From: Flavivirga abyssicola
GTDB taxonomy: Bacteria; Bacteroidota; Bacteroidia; Flavobacteriales; Flavobacteriaceae
Reading direction: 5' to 3'
DNA: 64,000 nt
NCBI RefSeq assembly: GCF_030540775.2
Contig: NZ_CP141266.1
Location: 1,723,001-1,787,000 of the forward strand
Positions 56,050 through 64,000 of this stretch are shown here, piece by piece. Positions within the stretch are counted from its first letter, which is position 1. Every line of letters starts with the position of its first letter. The notes beneath the pieces are model-generated. The model was not told where the DNA came from. It saw only the letters and a program-made list of their open reading frames with translations, and searched no databases. A program made the position numbers and the translations under genes.

Positions 56050-56484
56050 ATGACAATTTCTATAGGAAACGATCACGCAGGAACGGATTATAAATTTGCT
56101 ATTAAAGACTATTTAGAAGGAAAAGGTTACACTGTTAATAACTACGGAACCGATGCAAATGATAGTGTAGATTATCCAGATTTTGTACATCCGGTAGCTC
56201 AAGATGTTGAGAATAAAAAAGTAGATTTTGGTATTTTAATTTGTGGTAGCGCTAATGGTGTAGCCATGACAGCTAATAAATACCAACAAGTGCGTGCTGG
56301 TTTATGTTGGACTAAAGAAATTGTTGAACTTATAAGACAACATAATAACGCCAATATATTATGTATTCCTGCACGTTATACTGCTATCCCGCAAGCGTTG
56401 CAAATGGTAGAAACATTTTTAAATACGGAATTTGAAGGTGGTAGACATCAAAATAGAATAGATAAAATTCCGCTATCTTGTTAA
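56050..56484 (+). CDS. rpiB: ribose-5-phosphate isomerase B
   Basis: 144 aa, the normal RpiB size; it interconverts ribose-5-phosphate and ribulose-5-phosphate in the pentose-phosphate pathway. IGNDHAGTDYKFAIKDYLEGKG opens the Rossmann-like fold, VDYPDFVHPVAQ carries substrate contacts, and GILICGSANGVAMTANK holds the active-site Cys region; CIPARYTAIPQAL follows. The zinc exporter gene starts 6 bp after its stop, so the two are co-transcribed. Confidence 0.95.
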   Translation: MTISIGNDHAGTDYKFAIKDYLEGKGYTVNNYGTDANDSVDYPDFVHPVAQDVENKKVDFGILICGSANGVAMTANKYQQVRAGLCWTKEIVELIRQHNNANILCIPARYTAIPQALQMVETFLNTEFEGGRHQNRIDKIPLSC

Positions 56485-56490
56485 ATTTAA

Positions 56491-57408
56491 ATGGGTCATT
56501 CACATACTCATAACCACTCTCATTCTCATAACGACCTAAAAGGACGTAATCTTTTTATATCCATTTTATTAAATATACTTATTACTGCTGCGCAAGTAAT
56601 AGGGGGTATAGTTTCTGGTAGTTTAGCATTATTAAGTGATGCCTTACATAATTTTAGTGATGTACTCTCTTTAATTATAAGTTATGTGGCTAATAAATTA
56701 TCGAAAAAAAAAGCCTCTATTCACAGAACATTTGGTTATAAACGAGCAGAAATTTTAGCAGCGTTTATAAATGCAGCTACTTTAATGATTGTTGCTATTT
56801 TATTAATAATTGAGGCTATAAAAAGGTTTCAAAATCCAGAAGAAATAGAATCTAATTTAGTTATTTGGTTATCTCTTTTAGGGATTGTAGCCAATGGTTT
56901 TAGTGTGCTTTTATTAAAAAAAGATTCTAACGCAAATATGAATATGAAAAGCGCTTATCTTCATTTATTAACAGATATGATGGCTAGTGTTGCTGTACTC
57001 ATAGGTGGTTTGTTAATGAAATATTATGAGCTATATTGGGTAGATAGTGTATTAACATTTGCGATAGCTGTCTATTTAATTTGGATGGGTTTTGATTTAT
57101 TAAAAAGATCTACAAAAGTTTTAATGTTATTTACCCCAGATGATATTCCTTTAAAACAAATAGTTGCTGAAATTAATGCTTTTGATAGTATTAAAAATGT
57201 ACATCATGTTCATGTTTGGCAGCTAAATGAAGAAGAAATCCACTTAGAGGCACATATTGATTTTAATAATGATATTACCTTATCTCAATTTGATGTTATT
57301 TTACATGAAATTGAACATTTAGTATTCAATAAATATGATATTAATCACGTGAATATACAGCCGGAATTTGGTAAGGATGATGTTAAAGATGTGATTGTAC
57401 AAGACTAG
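56491..57408 (+). CDS. cation diffusion facilitator (zinc exporter)
   Basis: 305 aa. The His-rich N-terminus (GHSHTHNHSHSHND) is typical of zinc CDF proteins. Six membrane helices follow. LLSDALHNFSDVLSLIISY supplies the HxxxD pair of helix 2 and YLHLLTDMMASVAVLIGG the HxxxD pair of helix 5, the zinc-selective arrangement. A cytoplasmic C-terminal domain (VHHVHVWQLNEEEIHLEAHI) completes the fold. It exports Zn2+ (or Cd/Co) by proton antiport. Confidence 0.94.
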   Translation: MGHSHTHNHSHSHNDLKGRNLFISILLNILITAAQVIGGIVSGSLALLSDALHNFSDVLSLIISYVANKLSKKKASIHRTFGYKRAEILAAFINAATLMIVAILLIIEAIKRFQNPEEIESNLVIWLSLLGIVANGFSVLLLKKDSNANMNMKSAYLHLLTDMMASVAVLIGGLLMKYYELYWVDSVLTFAIAVYLIWMGFDLLKRSTKVLMLFTPDDIPLKQIVAEINAFDSIKNVHHVHVWQLNEEEIHLEAHIDFNNDITLSQFDVILHEIEHLVFNKYDINHVNIQPEFGKDDVKDVIVQD

Positions 57409-57469
57409 TTATTAATGTTATTCAGAAGGCTATCGAGAACAAAATTATCCTTTATTGACCTCATGAAAT

Positions 57470-57913
57470 ATGTTAGAAATACAAGTAAAAACATTTGAAG
57501 AATTAACTAAACTAGAACTGTATAGTTTATTACAATTGCGAAGTGAAGTATTTGTAGTTGAGCAAGATTGTGTGTATCAAGATATTGATGGAAAAGACCA
57601 AAAAGCATTACATGTTTTGGGTTTTAAAAAAGAGAAACTAATAGCCTATACACGTATTTTTAAACCAGGAGATTATTTTAAAGAACCTAGTATTGGCAGA
57701 GTGGTTGTAATTAAAAGCGAACGTGCCTATAAATATGGTTATAACATCGTGGAAGCATCTATTAAAGCTATTTCAGAGCATTTTAATACATCTTTAATAA
57801 AAATATCGGCTCAAGTCTATTTAATAAAATTCTATACAGATTTAGGCTTTAAAACCATAGGTGAGGAGTATTTAGAAGACGATATTCCGCATATAGCTAT
57901 GATTAAAGAGTAA
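57470..57913 (+). CDS. GNAT family N-acetyltransferase, ElaA-like
   Basis: 147 aa. LELYSLLQLRSEVFVVEQDCVYQDIDGKD is the ElaA start; IGRVVVIKSERAYKYGYNIVEASI is the acetyl-CoA site (an R-x-x-G-like pyrophosphate loop) and AQVYLIKFYTDLGFKTIGEEYLEDDIPHIAM the closing strand. The substrate is unknown. It is convergent with the LRR gene, two bases between stops. Confidence 0.9.
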   Translation: MLEIQVKTFEELTKLELYSLLQLRSEVFVVEQDCVYQDIDGKDQKALHVLGFKKEKLIAYTRIFKPGDYFKEPSIGRVVVIKSERAYKYGYNIVEASIKAISEHFNTSLIKISAQVYLIKFYTDLGFKTIGEEYLEDDIPHIAMIKE

Positions 57914-57914
57914 A

Positions 57915-59327
57915 TTAGCGTTTTAAAGCAAAATGCCCCCTGATGACTTCTCCCGAATTTAGGGTGATTACGTACCAATAGTCATCAGTAATTAAAGGGT
58001 GTCCATTAAAAGTACCATTCCAACCCTGGGAATTTGGGGGTAATGATTTTAAAAGTTTTCCATATTTATCAAAAATATGTGTCATTTTTATTGAATTATT
58101 AGTGTCAAAAACTTGCCAAAAATCATGGCTACCATCATTATTTGGTGTGAAGTATTTTGGGATATAATAATCTTGATCGATAATTAGCACACTAAAACTA
58201 GACTCATTATTATCACAAGTCGTTTCGTTATAAATATAAATAGTTTGTGAACTTGTAATAGTATCTCCGGCATTAAGCTGAATACCGTTTCCTCCAGATT
58301 GCATAAAATAATTCCCATTGGTTAGAGCAGGTAAAGTATAAGAAGTACTAGTGACCACATTGTTAAGTGTATCTACATTAACAAAATTACTACAGTCGGT
58401 TTGAGATGCTATGTAATTGGAAAAAGTAGTTGGCAGCCAAGTTGAATGATTACCAGAAGGGTTGTCAACAACAACACAATTTAAATCTGGATTAGCCCTA
58501 AAATCCATTAAAGTAACATTAGTATTATTACCATTTCTAATATTTAATCTACACAAGTTATTATTACTACAATCCAGTTCTGTTAAATTGGAATTATTAG
58601 ATAGATTTAATTCCGTTAATTGATTAGAAGCACAATTTAAGTTTGCGAGTTGGGTATTTGCTGAAAGCTCTAAACGGGTTAGTTGATTATTTTCACAAGT
58701 AAAAGAAGATAAATTTAAGTTATTAGAAACGTCCAAATTTGTTAATAGGTTATTACCACATTGAAATATATTTAATGCACTATTTTGAGAAAGATTCAAG
58801 GATGTTATTTGATTATTTTTGCAAACAAAATCTTTTATATTCGGGTTTTGACTAATGTTTAAATTGGTAAGCATATTATTTCCACAAACCAATGCTCTCA
58901 AGTTTGGGTTTTGAGTAACATCTAAAGTACTTAGTTGATTAGAATCACACCATAAAATTTCTAAACTTGTATTTTGCGTGACATCTAAACCTGTTAATTG
59001 ATTACTATCGCAAAATAGTTGAGATAGCCGTGTATTTAGTGTGACATCTAAACTTGTTAAATTGTTAGATTGACAACTTAAAACTTCTAAAGCTAAAAAG
59101 TCTTGAATACCGGTAAGATCTGAGATACCTCTATTTTCAAGATCTAAATCTATAATACCAGATATATTTGCAGTGGTTACAGAGCCATCCAAAGGACCAG
59201 AATCATGCCCTAAATCTATTAATCTTTGTTCAAAATTATTGTCTGGAATAAGGGTTTGAGAATAAATACTAATACAACTTAGTAAAATAAGTAATAAACT
59301 GTAGAAATATTTTCTATTTACCCACAT
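57915..59327 (-). CDS. leucine-rich-repeat protein with T9SS type B C-terminal domain
   Basis: 470 aa. Signal peptide residues 1-23 (LILLSCISIYSQ). About nine LRR units of 21 residues (L.CDSNQLT.LDVTQNT type) fill residues 85-270. The C-terminal 85 residues (YYIPKYFTPNNDGSHDFWQVFD to DDYWYVITL, ending GHFALKR) are the gliding-motility-associated/T9SS type B sorting domain, so the protein is exported by type IX secretion and kept at or released from the surface. Its start lies 14 bp inside the upstream OmpA-family gene, so the pair is co-translated. Confidence 0.92.
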   Translation of the reverse strand: MWVNRKYFYSLLLILLSCISIYSQTLIPDNNFEQRLIDLGHDSGPLDGSVTTANISGIIDLDLENRGISDLTGIQDFLALEVLSCQSNNLTSLDVTLNTRLSQLFCDSNQLTGLDVTQNTSLEILWCDSNQLSTLDVTQNPNLRALVCGNNMLTNLNISQNPNIKDFVCKNNQITSLNLSQNSALNIFQCGNNLLTNLDVSNNLNLSSFTCENNQLTRLELSANTQLANLNCASNQLTELNLSNNSNLTELDCSNNNLCRLNIRNGNNTNVTLMDFRANPDLNCVVVDNPSGNHSTWLPTTFSNYIASQTDCSNFVNVDTLNNVVTSTSYTLPALTNGNYFMQSGGNGIQLNAGDTITSSQTIYIYNETTCDNNESSFSVLIIDQDYYIPKYFTPNNDGSHDFWQVFDTNNSIKMTHIFDKYGKLLKSLPPNSQGWNGTFNGHPLITDDYWYVITLNSGEVIRGHFALKR

Positions 59328-60168
59328 AGGTTATTAATATTTCAACCCGCCTGTCGTATTTTGGATCACCGCCAAGCGGAAATTTTCGGCGCATCCCTAA
59401 ATGACGCATGCGTTTTTTATCAACCCCCTTTTTTGCAAAATAGTCATAAACATATTTTGCCCGGGCTTCAGACAGGTTCCGTTTTTTGGTCTTTCTATCT
59501 ACGGCATCTCTACTGTATTGTGTACAGCATACATGCCCTTGAATGGTAAAATAAATATCTTCACGTTCTACAAGTGCTTTTGCAATAGATTCCAGTGTTT
59601 TTTTAGACCCATATGTAACTGTGCTATAACCTGTTTTAAATAAAATATTTTCAAAAACTATTTTATCACCAACTTTAAGGTCCCCTTTTATAATCTCGGG
59701 AGTATTTTTCTTTTTAGGAACTTTTGCAACAGGCTTTTTTTCAACAGGTTTAGGCTTTGGTTTTTTTGGTGTTACTATAATTTCTACTTTTCTGTTTAAA
59801 CCTCTTATTTTTATTAGATTTTTTTCTTCTACGATCTTTAATAAGATTTCTCCTTTTCCATCAACATTTGTAATTAATTCATCGCTTATTTCATTACTGG
59901 AAAAAATAGATTTTATAGCATCTGCGCGTTGTTGAGATAGTTTTAAATTATAGGTATCTGCACCAATATCATCACAGAACCCAAATATAGAAATGGCTTC
60001 AATATCTACGTCTGTTAACGTTGAAATAAAAAGAAGTAAACGATTTTTTTCTGTTGGCGGCAGATTGTATTTATCCGTATCAAAATAAACTTCGTGCTTT
60101 AGTTCTTTTTGAGAGAATGCAAATGCAGTATTTAACGTTATTAAAATTAATACTAATAATTTATTCAT
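59314..60168 (-). CDS. OmpA-family protein with two OmpA-like domains
   Basis: 284 aa from the ATG at 60168, which begins a signal peptide (LLVLILITLNTAFAFSQ); the longer frame from 60228 runs through a MITE-like repeat and is rejected. A first OmpA-like domain (about 25-135; YFDTDKYNLPPTEKNRLL, then LSQQRADAIKSIF) is followed by a Pro/Lys-rich linker (KKPKPKPVEKKP) and a second domain (about 165-284; ILFKTGYSTVTYGSKKTLESIAKAL, LSEARAKYVYDYF, DRRVEILI). These bind peptidoglycan and tether the outer membrane. Probable partner of the LRR/T9SS protein it overlaps. Confidence 0.9.
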   Translation of the reverse strand: MNKLLVLILITLNTAFAFSQKELKHEVYFDTDKYNLPPTEKNRLLLFISTLTDVDIEAISIFGFCDDIGADTYNLKLSQQRADAIKSIFSSNEISDELITNVDGKGEILLKIVEEKNLIKIRGLNRKVEIIVTPKKPKPKPVEKKPVAKVPKKKNTPEIIKGDLKVGDKIVFENILFKTGYSTVTYGSKKTLESIAKALVEREDIYFTIQGHVCCTQYSRDAVDRKTKKRNLSEARAKYVYDYFAKKGVDKKRMRHLGMRRKFPLGGDPKYDRRVEILITYVGK

Positions 60169-60220
60169 AGCGGGGAAATAGAACAGGTATAAATATACTA
60201 TTTTTAATTTTTTTGTAAAA

Positions 60221-60380
60221 GAACTCATCTTGACTTTTTGTTTTTAACCGAAAATGAGATAAAATTTGTTCAGATGTGGCATTTTTTGCAAGGCATAGCA
60301 GTGCTAAGCATAAAAAAAGCAACAACATATGGGCGAATTTTAGCCATTTTTTAGGAAATAGAAAAAGTCAAGATGAGTTC
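60221..60380. repeat. 160-bp MITE-like element
   Basis: Terminal inverted repeats of 19 bp are perfect: GAACTCATCTTGACTTTTT (60221-60239) and its complement (60362-60380). The inside holds no ORF. It lies between the S41 protease gene and the OmpA gene, in their common upstream/downstream gap. Confidence 0.85.
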
Positions 60381-60399
60381 AAATAGAAATAAGTAAATA

Positions 60400-62034
60400 T
60401 TACTTTAAGTAATTGAGATATGTAGACGTATTACTAAGTATTTCTGTCGCTTTTTTTATTCTAGGATCGTTTATTTTATAGTATTCATATAACCCTTCTC
60501 TGTAAACATATCTTTTTACTATATCTTCAGTTAATAATTCCAATAAATAATCTTTGTTCTCGTCTATAACACTGGTTTTGGTCAACTTTAAATTAGCAAT
60601 TAAAGTATTAAAGTCCTTTTCAATATTATCGTTTAATTCTTCTTTGGTCGCAGCTTCAAAAGCTTTATAAAGCGCTTTTTCTGTATTTGTGTTAAAAGAA
60701 AACTTGTTAGTTTTTAAATAGTTTTTAAAATTTGAAAAGTCCGTATCCGAAAGCTTTAAACCATTAATGTCCGTTAAATTATTTTTATAATAGTAATCTG
60801 TACCATAGTTAAACACTAAGTCGCTATTTACTATGGCATTTGTGATGGCTGAATTTTTAGAAGCATTAAAAACAACATCTGGAAATACACCACCACCATC
60901 AAATACTTTACGGCCGTTTTTGGTTTTAAACTCGTTGTAGTTTTCTTGTTTTACACGAACTGCTTCCCCTTTTTCATTTCTATTCCAATAATCTAAAGAC
61001 TGAATACACCTACCAGAAGGCGTATAATATCTTGAAATGGTTATTTTAACCTGCGTTCCATAAGTAAGTTGTTTAGGGCGTTGTACTAAACCTTTTCCAA
61101 AACTTCTGGCACCTACAATAACAGCACGATCTAAATCTTGTAAAGAGCCAGATACAATTTCACTTGCAGAAGCACTATTACCATCAATTAAAACGATTAA
61201 GGGTATTTCGGTATCAATAGGCTCACTTTGCGTATAATAGGTTTTATTATATTTTTTAACTTTAGATTTTGTGGTAACCACCAGTTGACCTTTTGGCACA
61301 AAAAGATTTACAATTTTAATAGCTTCATTAAGAAGTCCACCAGGGTTTCCTCTTAAATCCAAAATAATGTGTTCAGCTCCCTGAGCCTTTAAATCACGCA
61401 AAGCATAATTAGTTTCATAATGTGCTTTATTATTAAATCTACTTAAAACAATATAGCCCGTTTTATTGTTAACCATTGAAAAGTGTGGTACGGCCTTAAT
61501 TTCTACTTCAGCCCTTTTTATAGTAGCCGTATGCGTTTTACCCTGGCGTTTATAGGTAACCTCTACAGATGTATCTGAAGCCCCCTTTAATAAATCGCCT
61601 GTATTTTCTTTATAAGTTTCAATAACAATATCGCCAACTTTAATAATTTCGTCACCCGCCTTTAAACCTGCCTTATCTGCCGGATAGTCTTTGTAGGGTT
61701 CTATAATAACCAATTTATCTTTAAATGTTTTAACTCTGGCTCCTATGCCCGTATAATCTCCCGTATTATTAATTCTGGCAGATTCAACATCTTGCTCGTT
61801 CATAAAATTGGTGTACGGATCTAAATCTGCTAACATACTCTTAATAGCAGTATCCATTAAATCACCAGGGTTTGTTTCATCAACATAATTCATGTTGAGC
61901 TCTTTAAAAAGCGTAGTAAAAATTTCTATTTGCTTGGCTATTTCAAAAAAATCATTTTTAAAAGCAGTTCCAGTAAAAAATATGGTAAAAGCCAGTATAG
62001 GTATTATGATTCTCTTTTTTAGTAAATTCTTCAT
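60400..62034 (-). CDS. S41 family C-terminal processing peptidase
   Basis: 544 aa. One N-terminal membrane/signal helix (IIIPILAFTIFFTGTAF) places it in the periplasm. Then come a PDZ domain (about 85-170; GIGARVKTFKDKLVIIEPYKDYPADKAGLKAGDEI) and the S41 fold: GGLLNEAIKIVNLFVP, IDGNSASASEIVSGSLQD with catalytic Ser and GARSFGKGLVQ with catalytic Lys. It cleaves C-termini of exported proteins (Prc/CtpA-like). It lies 17 bp downstream of rnpA on the same strand, a usual arrangement in this family. Confidence 0.95.
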   Translation of the reverse strand: MKNLLKKRIIIPILAFTIFFTGTAFKNDFFEIAKQIEIFTTLFKELNMNYVDETNPGDLMDTAIKSMLADLDPYTNFMNEQDVESARINNTGDYTGIGARVKTFKDKLVIIEPYKDYPADKAGLKAGDEIIKVGDIVIETYKENTGDLLKGASDTSVEVTYKRQGKTHTATIKRAEVEIKAVPHFSMVNNKTGYIVLSRFNNKAHYETNYALRDLKAQGAEHIILDLRGNPGGLLNEAIKIVNLFVPKGQLVVTTKSKVKKYNKTYYTQSEPIDTEIPLIVLIDGNSASASEIVSGSLQDLDRAVIVGARSFGKGLVQRPKQLTYGTQVKITISRYYTPSGRCIQSLDYWNRNEKGEAVRVKQENYNEFKTKNGRKVFDGGGVFPDVVFNASKNSAITNAIVNSDLVFNYGTDYYYKNNLTDINGLKLSDTDFSNFKNYLKTNKFSFNTNTEKALYKAFEAATKEELNDNIEKDFNTLIANLKLTKTSVIDENKDYLLELLTEDIVKRYVYREGLYEYYKINDPRIKKATEILSNTSTYLNYLK

Positions 62035-62050
62035 AATGGAAGGGTATTAT

Positions 62051-62425
62051 TTATTCTGAAACTTTGCTGGAAAATTTTTCAAACACATGTTTCATTTTAG
62101 ACTCTATTTGGGTTAGGGTTGGTTTGTCTTTGCCAATGTACAAAATCATAAACGCATATTGTGTTGTAATGTTGTTAAAATACATGGTTTTGTTCAGCCT
62201 GTAAACTTCTCTTAATAGACGTTTTATGCGATTTCTATCAACGGCAGTTTTAAAATTTCGCTTACTTACAGAGACCCCTGTTTTGGCTATAATATCCTCA
62301 TCAAAAATGGTTTTAAAATAAACTAAACGTAAAGGAAAAGCCGAAACAGATTGTCCTTCGCTAAACAATTGTTCAATAAGCTTTTTGCTTTTAAGTTTTT
62401 CTTTTTTAGGATATGACTTAGACAT
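62051..62425 (-). CDS. rnpA: ribonuclease P protein component
   Basis: 124 aa from the ATG at 62425 (MSKSYPKKEKLKSKKLIEQL), the start that matches known RnpA; a longer frame from 62485 would add a hydrophobic stretch foreign to the family. It is basic, with GVSVSKRNFKTAVDRNRIKRLLREVYR, the RNR signature that binds RNase P RNA. It acts in tRNA 5'-end maturation. The S41 gene follows. Confidence 0.95.
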   Translation of the reverse strand: MSKSYPKKEKLKSKKLIEQLFSEGQSVSAFPLRLVYFKTIFDEDIIAKTGVSVSKRNFKTAVDRNRIKRLLREVYRLNKTMYFNNITTQYAFMILYIGKDKPTLTQIESKMKHVFEKFSSKVSE

Positions 62426-62558
62426 AAATAAAAATATGACTACAAAAATAACAATAACAATTAACACCTCACTAGCAATTGCCATGCATGATAAAAATCA
62501 TATTTAAAATCGTTGAACTTCAGTAATTTAATAGTTTAAAAGATTAAACATTATAACA

Positions 62559-64000
62559 ATGGGTGATTTAAATGTTACAAAGCTAAAGACTAAAAAAGAT
62601 CGTGCTAATTATATCTATCATTTATTAAACGATATTAAAGCGCTTGATTTGATGATTGAAAAAAATCTTATTGAAGAAGGTGTTTTTAGAATAGGTGCCG
62701 AACAAGAGTTTTGTTTAGTTAACAATGAATTTTTACCGGAAAGCAAATCTTTAGAACTTTTAAAAGATATTGATGACGATCATTTTACAACAGAGATCAG
62801 TAATTATAATCTTGAGATAAACCTGGATGCTTTACCATTGGGTGATACTTGTTTTTCACAATTGCACAAGCAGTTAAAGGTGTTAATGGAAAAGGCAAAA
62901 AAAGCCGCGTCAAAAAGAGGCATTAAAATAATACTAACAGGTATTTTGCCATCGCTTTCTATCAATAATGCCAATGAACAGCATATGACTAATGTGGAAC
63001 GCTATTCTGTTTTAAATGATGCTATTAAAGGGATTAGACAACAAAATTTTGATATTCATATTAAAGGATCAGACGAATTAAATTTATTGCACGATTCGGT
63101 TATGTTAGAAGGTTGCAATACCAGTTTTCAAATGCATTTACAATTAAACCCAAAGACTTTTGTAGATAATTATAACTGGGCACAAGCTATTTCCGGGCCT
63201 GTTTTAAGCGCATGTACCAATTCGCCATTACTGTTTGGAAAAGAACTTTGGAGTGAAACCCGAATAGCGCTATTTACACAAAGTATCGATACCAGGGCGA
63301 ATTCTTATTTATTGAATGAAAAACAATCTCGGGTTAGCTTTGGTAACAAATGGCAAACGGGGTCTGTAACAGATATTTTTAAAGACAATATTTCCAGATT
63401 TAGGAGTTTTATCACCACCGATTTTATTAAAGATAGTGTAGATATGCTAAACAACAACGAGATGCCAGGGTTAAGAGCTTTGGGCTTACATAACGGTACT
63501 GTTTATCCGTGGAATCGGGTTTGCTATGGAAAAACAGATGGCAGACCAAACTTGAGAATAGAAAACAGATATATTCCTTCTGGACCAACGCTAACAGATG
63601 AAATTGCAAATATGGTATTTTGGGTGGGAGTTATGTTAGGGAAACCTAAAAAGTATAATAACATCCATAAGCAATGGGATTTTAAAGATGTAAAATCAAA
63701 CTTTTTTAATGCAGCACGCTATGGCATGGCAGCCCAATTTTATTGGAACGGAAGGTATGTTGCCAGCTACAATTTAATATTGAATGAACTTCTACCTATG
63801 GCATATAGAGGGTTATATAGCGTTGGAGTGACACCAAAAGATGCAGAGTATTATTTAAGAGTTATTGAAAACAGAGTGCAGTCCTATAGTGGTTCAGAGT
63901 GGTTAGTTAGAAATTACAGGCGATTATTAAAAAATCATAAACGCTTTAAGGCTATGCAGATCTTAACCTCTAAAATGTATGAAAAGCAAGAGAAAGGATA
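62559..64000 (+). CDS. glutamate-cysteine-ligase-like (GCS2-type) protein, partial
   Basis: The frame is open from the ATG at 62559 to the end of the window (480 codons), so the C-terminus is missing. FRIGAEQEFCLVNNEFLPE carries the GxEqEf signature of the GCS2/GshA-like ATP-dependent ligases. TTEISNYNLEINLDALP, CNTSFQMHLQLNP, GLRALGLHNGTVYPWNRVCYG and RIENRYIPSGPT are further conserved blocks. Flavobacterial members usually carry CBS domains after this part, which I cannot see here. It probably ligates an amino acid to glutamate or a similar substrate; the product is uncertain. Divergent from rnpA. Confidence 0.8.
   Translation, partial: MGDLNVTKLKTKKDRANYIYHLLNDIKALDLMIEKNLIEEGVFRIGAEQEFCLVNNEFLPESKSLELLKDIDDDHFTTEISNYNLEINLDALPLGDTCFSQLHKQLKVLMEKAKKAASKRGIKIILTGILPSLSINNANEQHMTNVERYSVLNDAIKGIRQQNFDIHIKGSDELNLLHDSVMLEGCNTSFQMHLQLNPKTFVDNYNWAQAISGPVLSACTNSPLLFGKELWSETRIALFTQSIDTRANSYLLNEKQSRVSFGNKWQTGSVTDIFKDNISRFRSFITTDFIKDSVDMLNNNEMPGLRALGLHNGTVYPWNRVCYGKTDGRPNLRIENRYIPSGPTLTDEIANMVFWVGVMLGKPKKYNNIHKQWDFKDVKSNFFNAARYGMAAQFYWNGRYVASYNLILNELLPMAYRGLYSVGVTPKDAEYYLRVIENRVQSYSGSEWLVRNYRRLLKNHKRFKAMQILTSKMYEKQEKG

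Noticed and set aside
59361-59643. Short plus-strand frames with Cys/Phe-rich translation
   Set aside because: They are antisense shadows of the second OmpA-like domain.
60169-60228. Longer N-terminus for the OmpA-family protein
   Set aside because: It reads into the 160-bp inverted-repeat element and lies before a complete signal peptide.
62426-62485. N-terminal membrane segment on RnpA
   Set aside because: The hydrophobic extension is not part of the family; the ATG at 62425 gives the normal RnpA start.

Overview
The window comes from a chromosome of the Bacteroidota, most likely a marine Flavobacteriaceae. The DNA is AT-rich. Promoter-like sites fit the Bacteroidota TTG / TAnnTTTG pattern. 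Diagnostic families are present: a GlnRS-YqeY fusion, DUF4837, DUF2652 and DUF4175 proteins, a protein with a type IX secretion C-terminal domain, and a surface-glycan utilisation locus built from lipoproteins.

Layout. Positions 1-6178 hold housekeeping genes: a DUF4837 lipoprotein (cut by the window edge), mltD, pgk, a DUF2652 protein and holB. Positions 6200-11270 form an accessory island between holB and rnr. It contains a 2.66-kb cassette between 107-bp perfect direct repeats (a frameshifted nuclease-like gene, dinD and a lipoprotein), three XRE-type regulators, a full and a truncated copy of a complex structured RNA-like element, and an unrecognised 110-aa ORF. Positions 11475-14661 hold rnr, which carries a palindromic repeat inserted in frame, and a GIN-domain protein.

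Positions 14806-35671 form a beta-1,3(1,6)-glucan (laminarin-type) utilisation locus. A membrane-spanning propeller/Y_Y_Y/LuxR-type regulator precedes nine tightly spaced genes on one strand: a clan GH-A TIM-barrel hydrolase fused to a predicted outer-membrane beta-barrel, a glycan-binding lipoprotein, a GH16 endoglucanase, a giant PKD/multi-module binding lipoprotein, a GH149-type phosphorylase, a GH17 lipoprotein, a GH30 lipoprotein, an MFS sugar symporter and a cytoplasmic GH17. No SusC/SusD pair is present. The hydrolase-barrel fusion may take its place, and this is the most unusual feature of the window. The inferred pathway is: surface binding and cutting, debranching and trimming by GH30 and GH17, import through the MFS carrier, then intracellular phosphorolysis and hydrolysis.

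Positions 35830-53895 are mainly core genes: a LysE transporter, tRNA-Cys, folB, glnS-yqeY, an SPFH protein, gltX, DUF4175, ybeY, mnmG and a methyltransferase. mnmG is flanked by two parS-like palindromes. A gene-free AT-rich stretch of 1.4 kb with one perfect DnaA box follows at 54640-56049, so the replication origin may be nearby. Positions 56050-64000 hold rpiB, a CDF zinc exporter, a GNAT enzyme, an LRR/T9SS protein overlapping an OmpA-family gene, an S41 protease, rnpA and a glutamate-cysteine-ligase-like gene cut by the window end. Palindromic or MITE-like repeats are scattered through the intergenic DNA.
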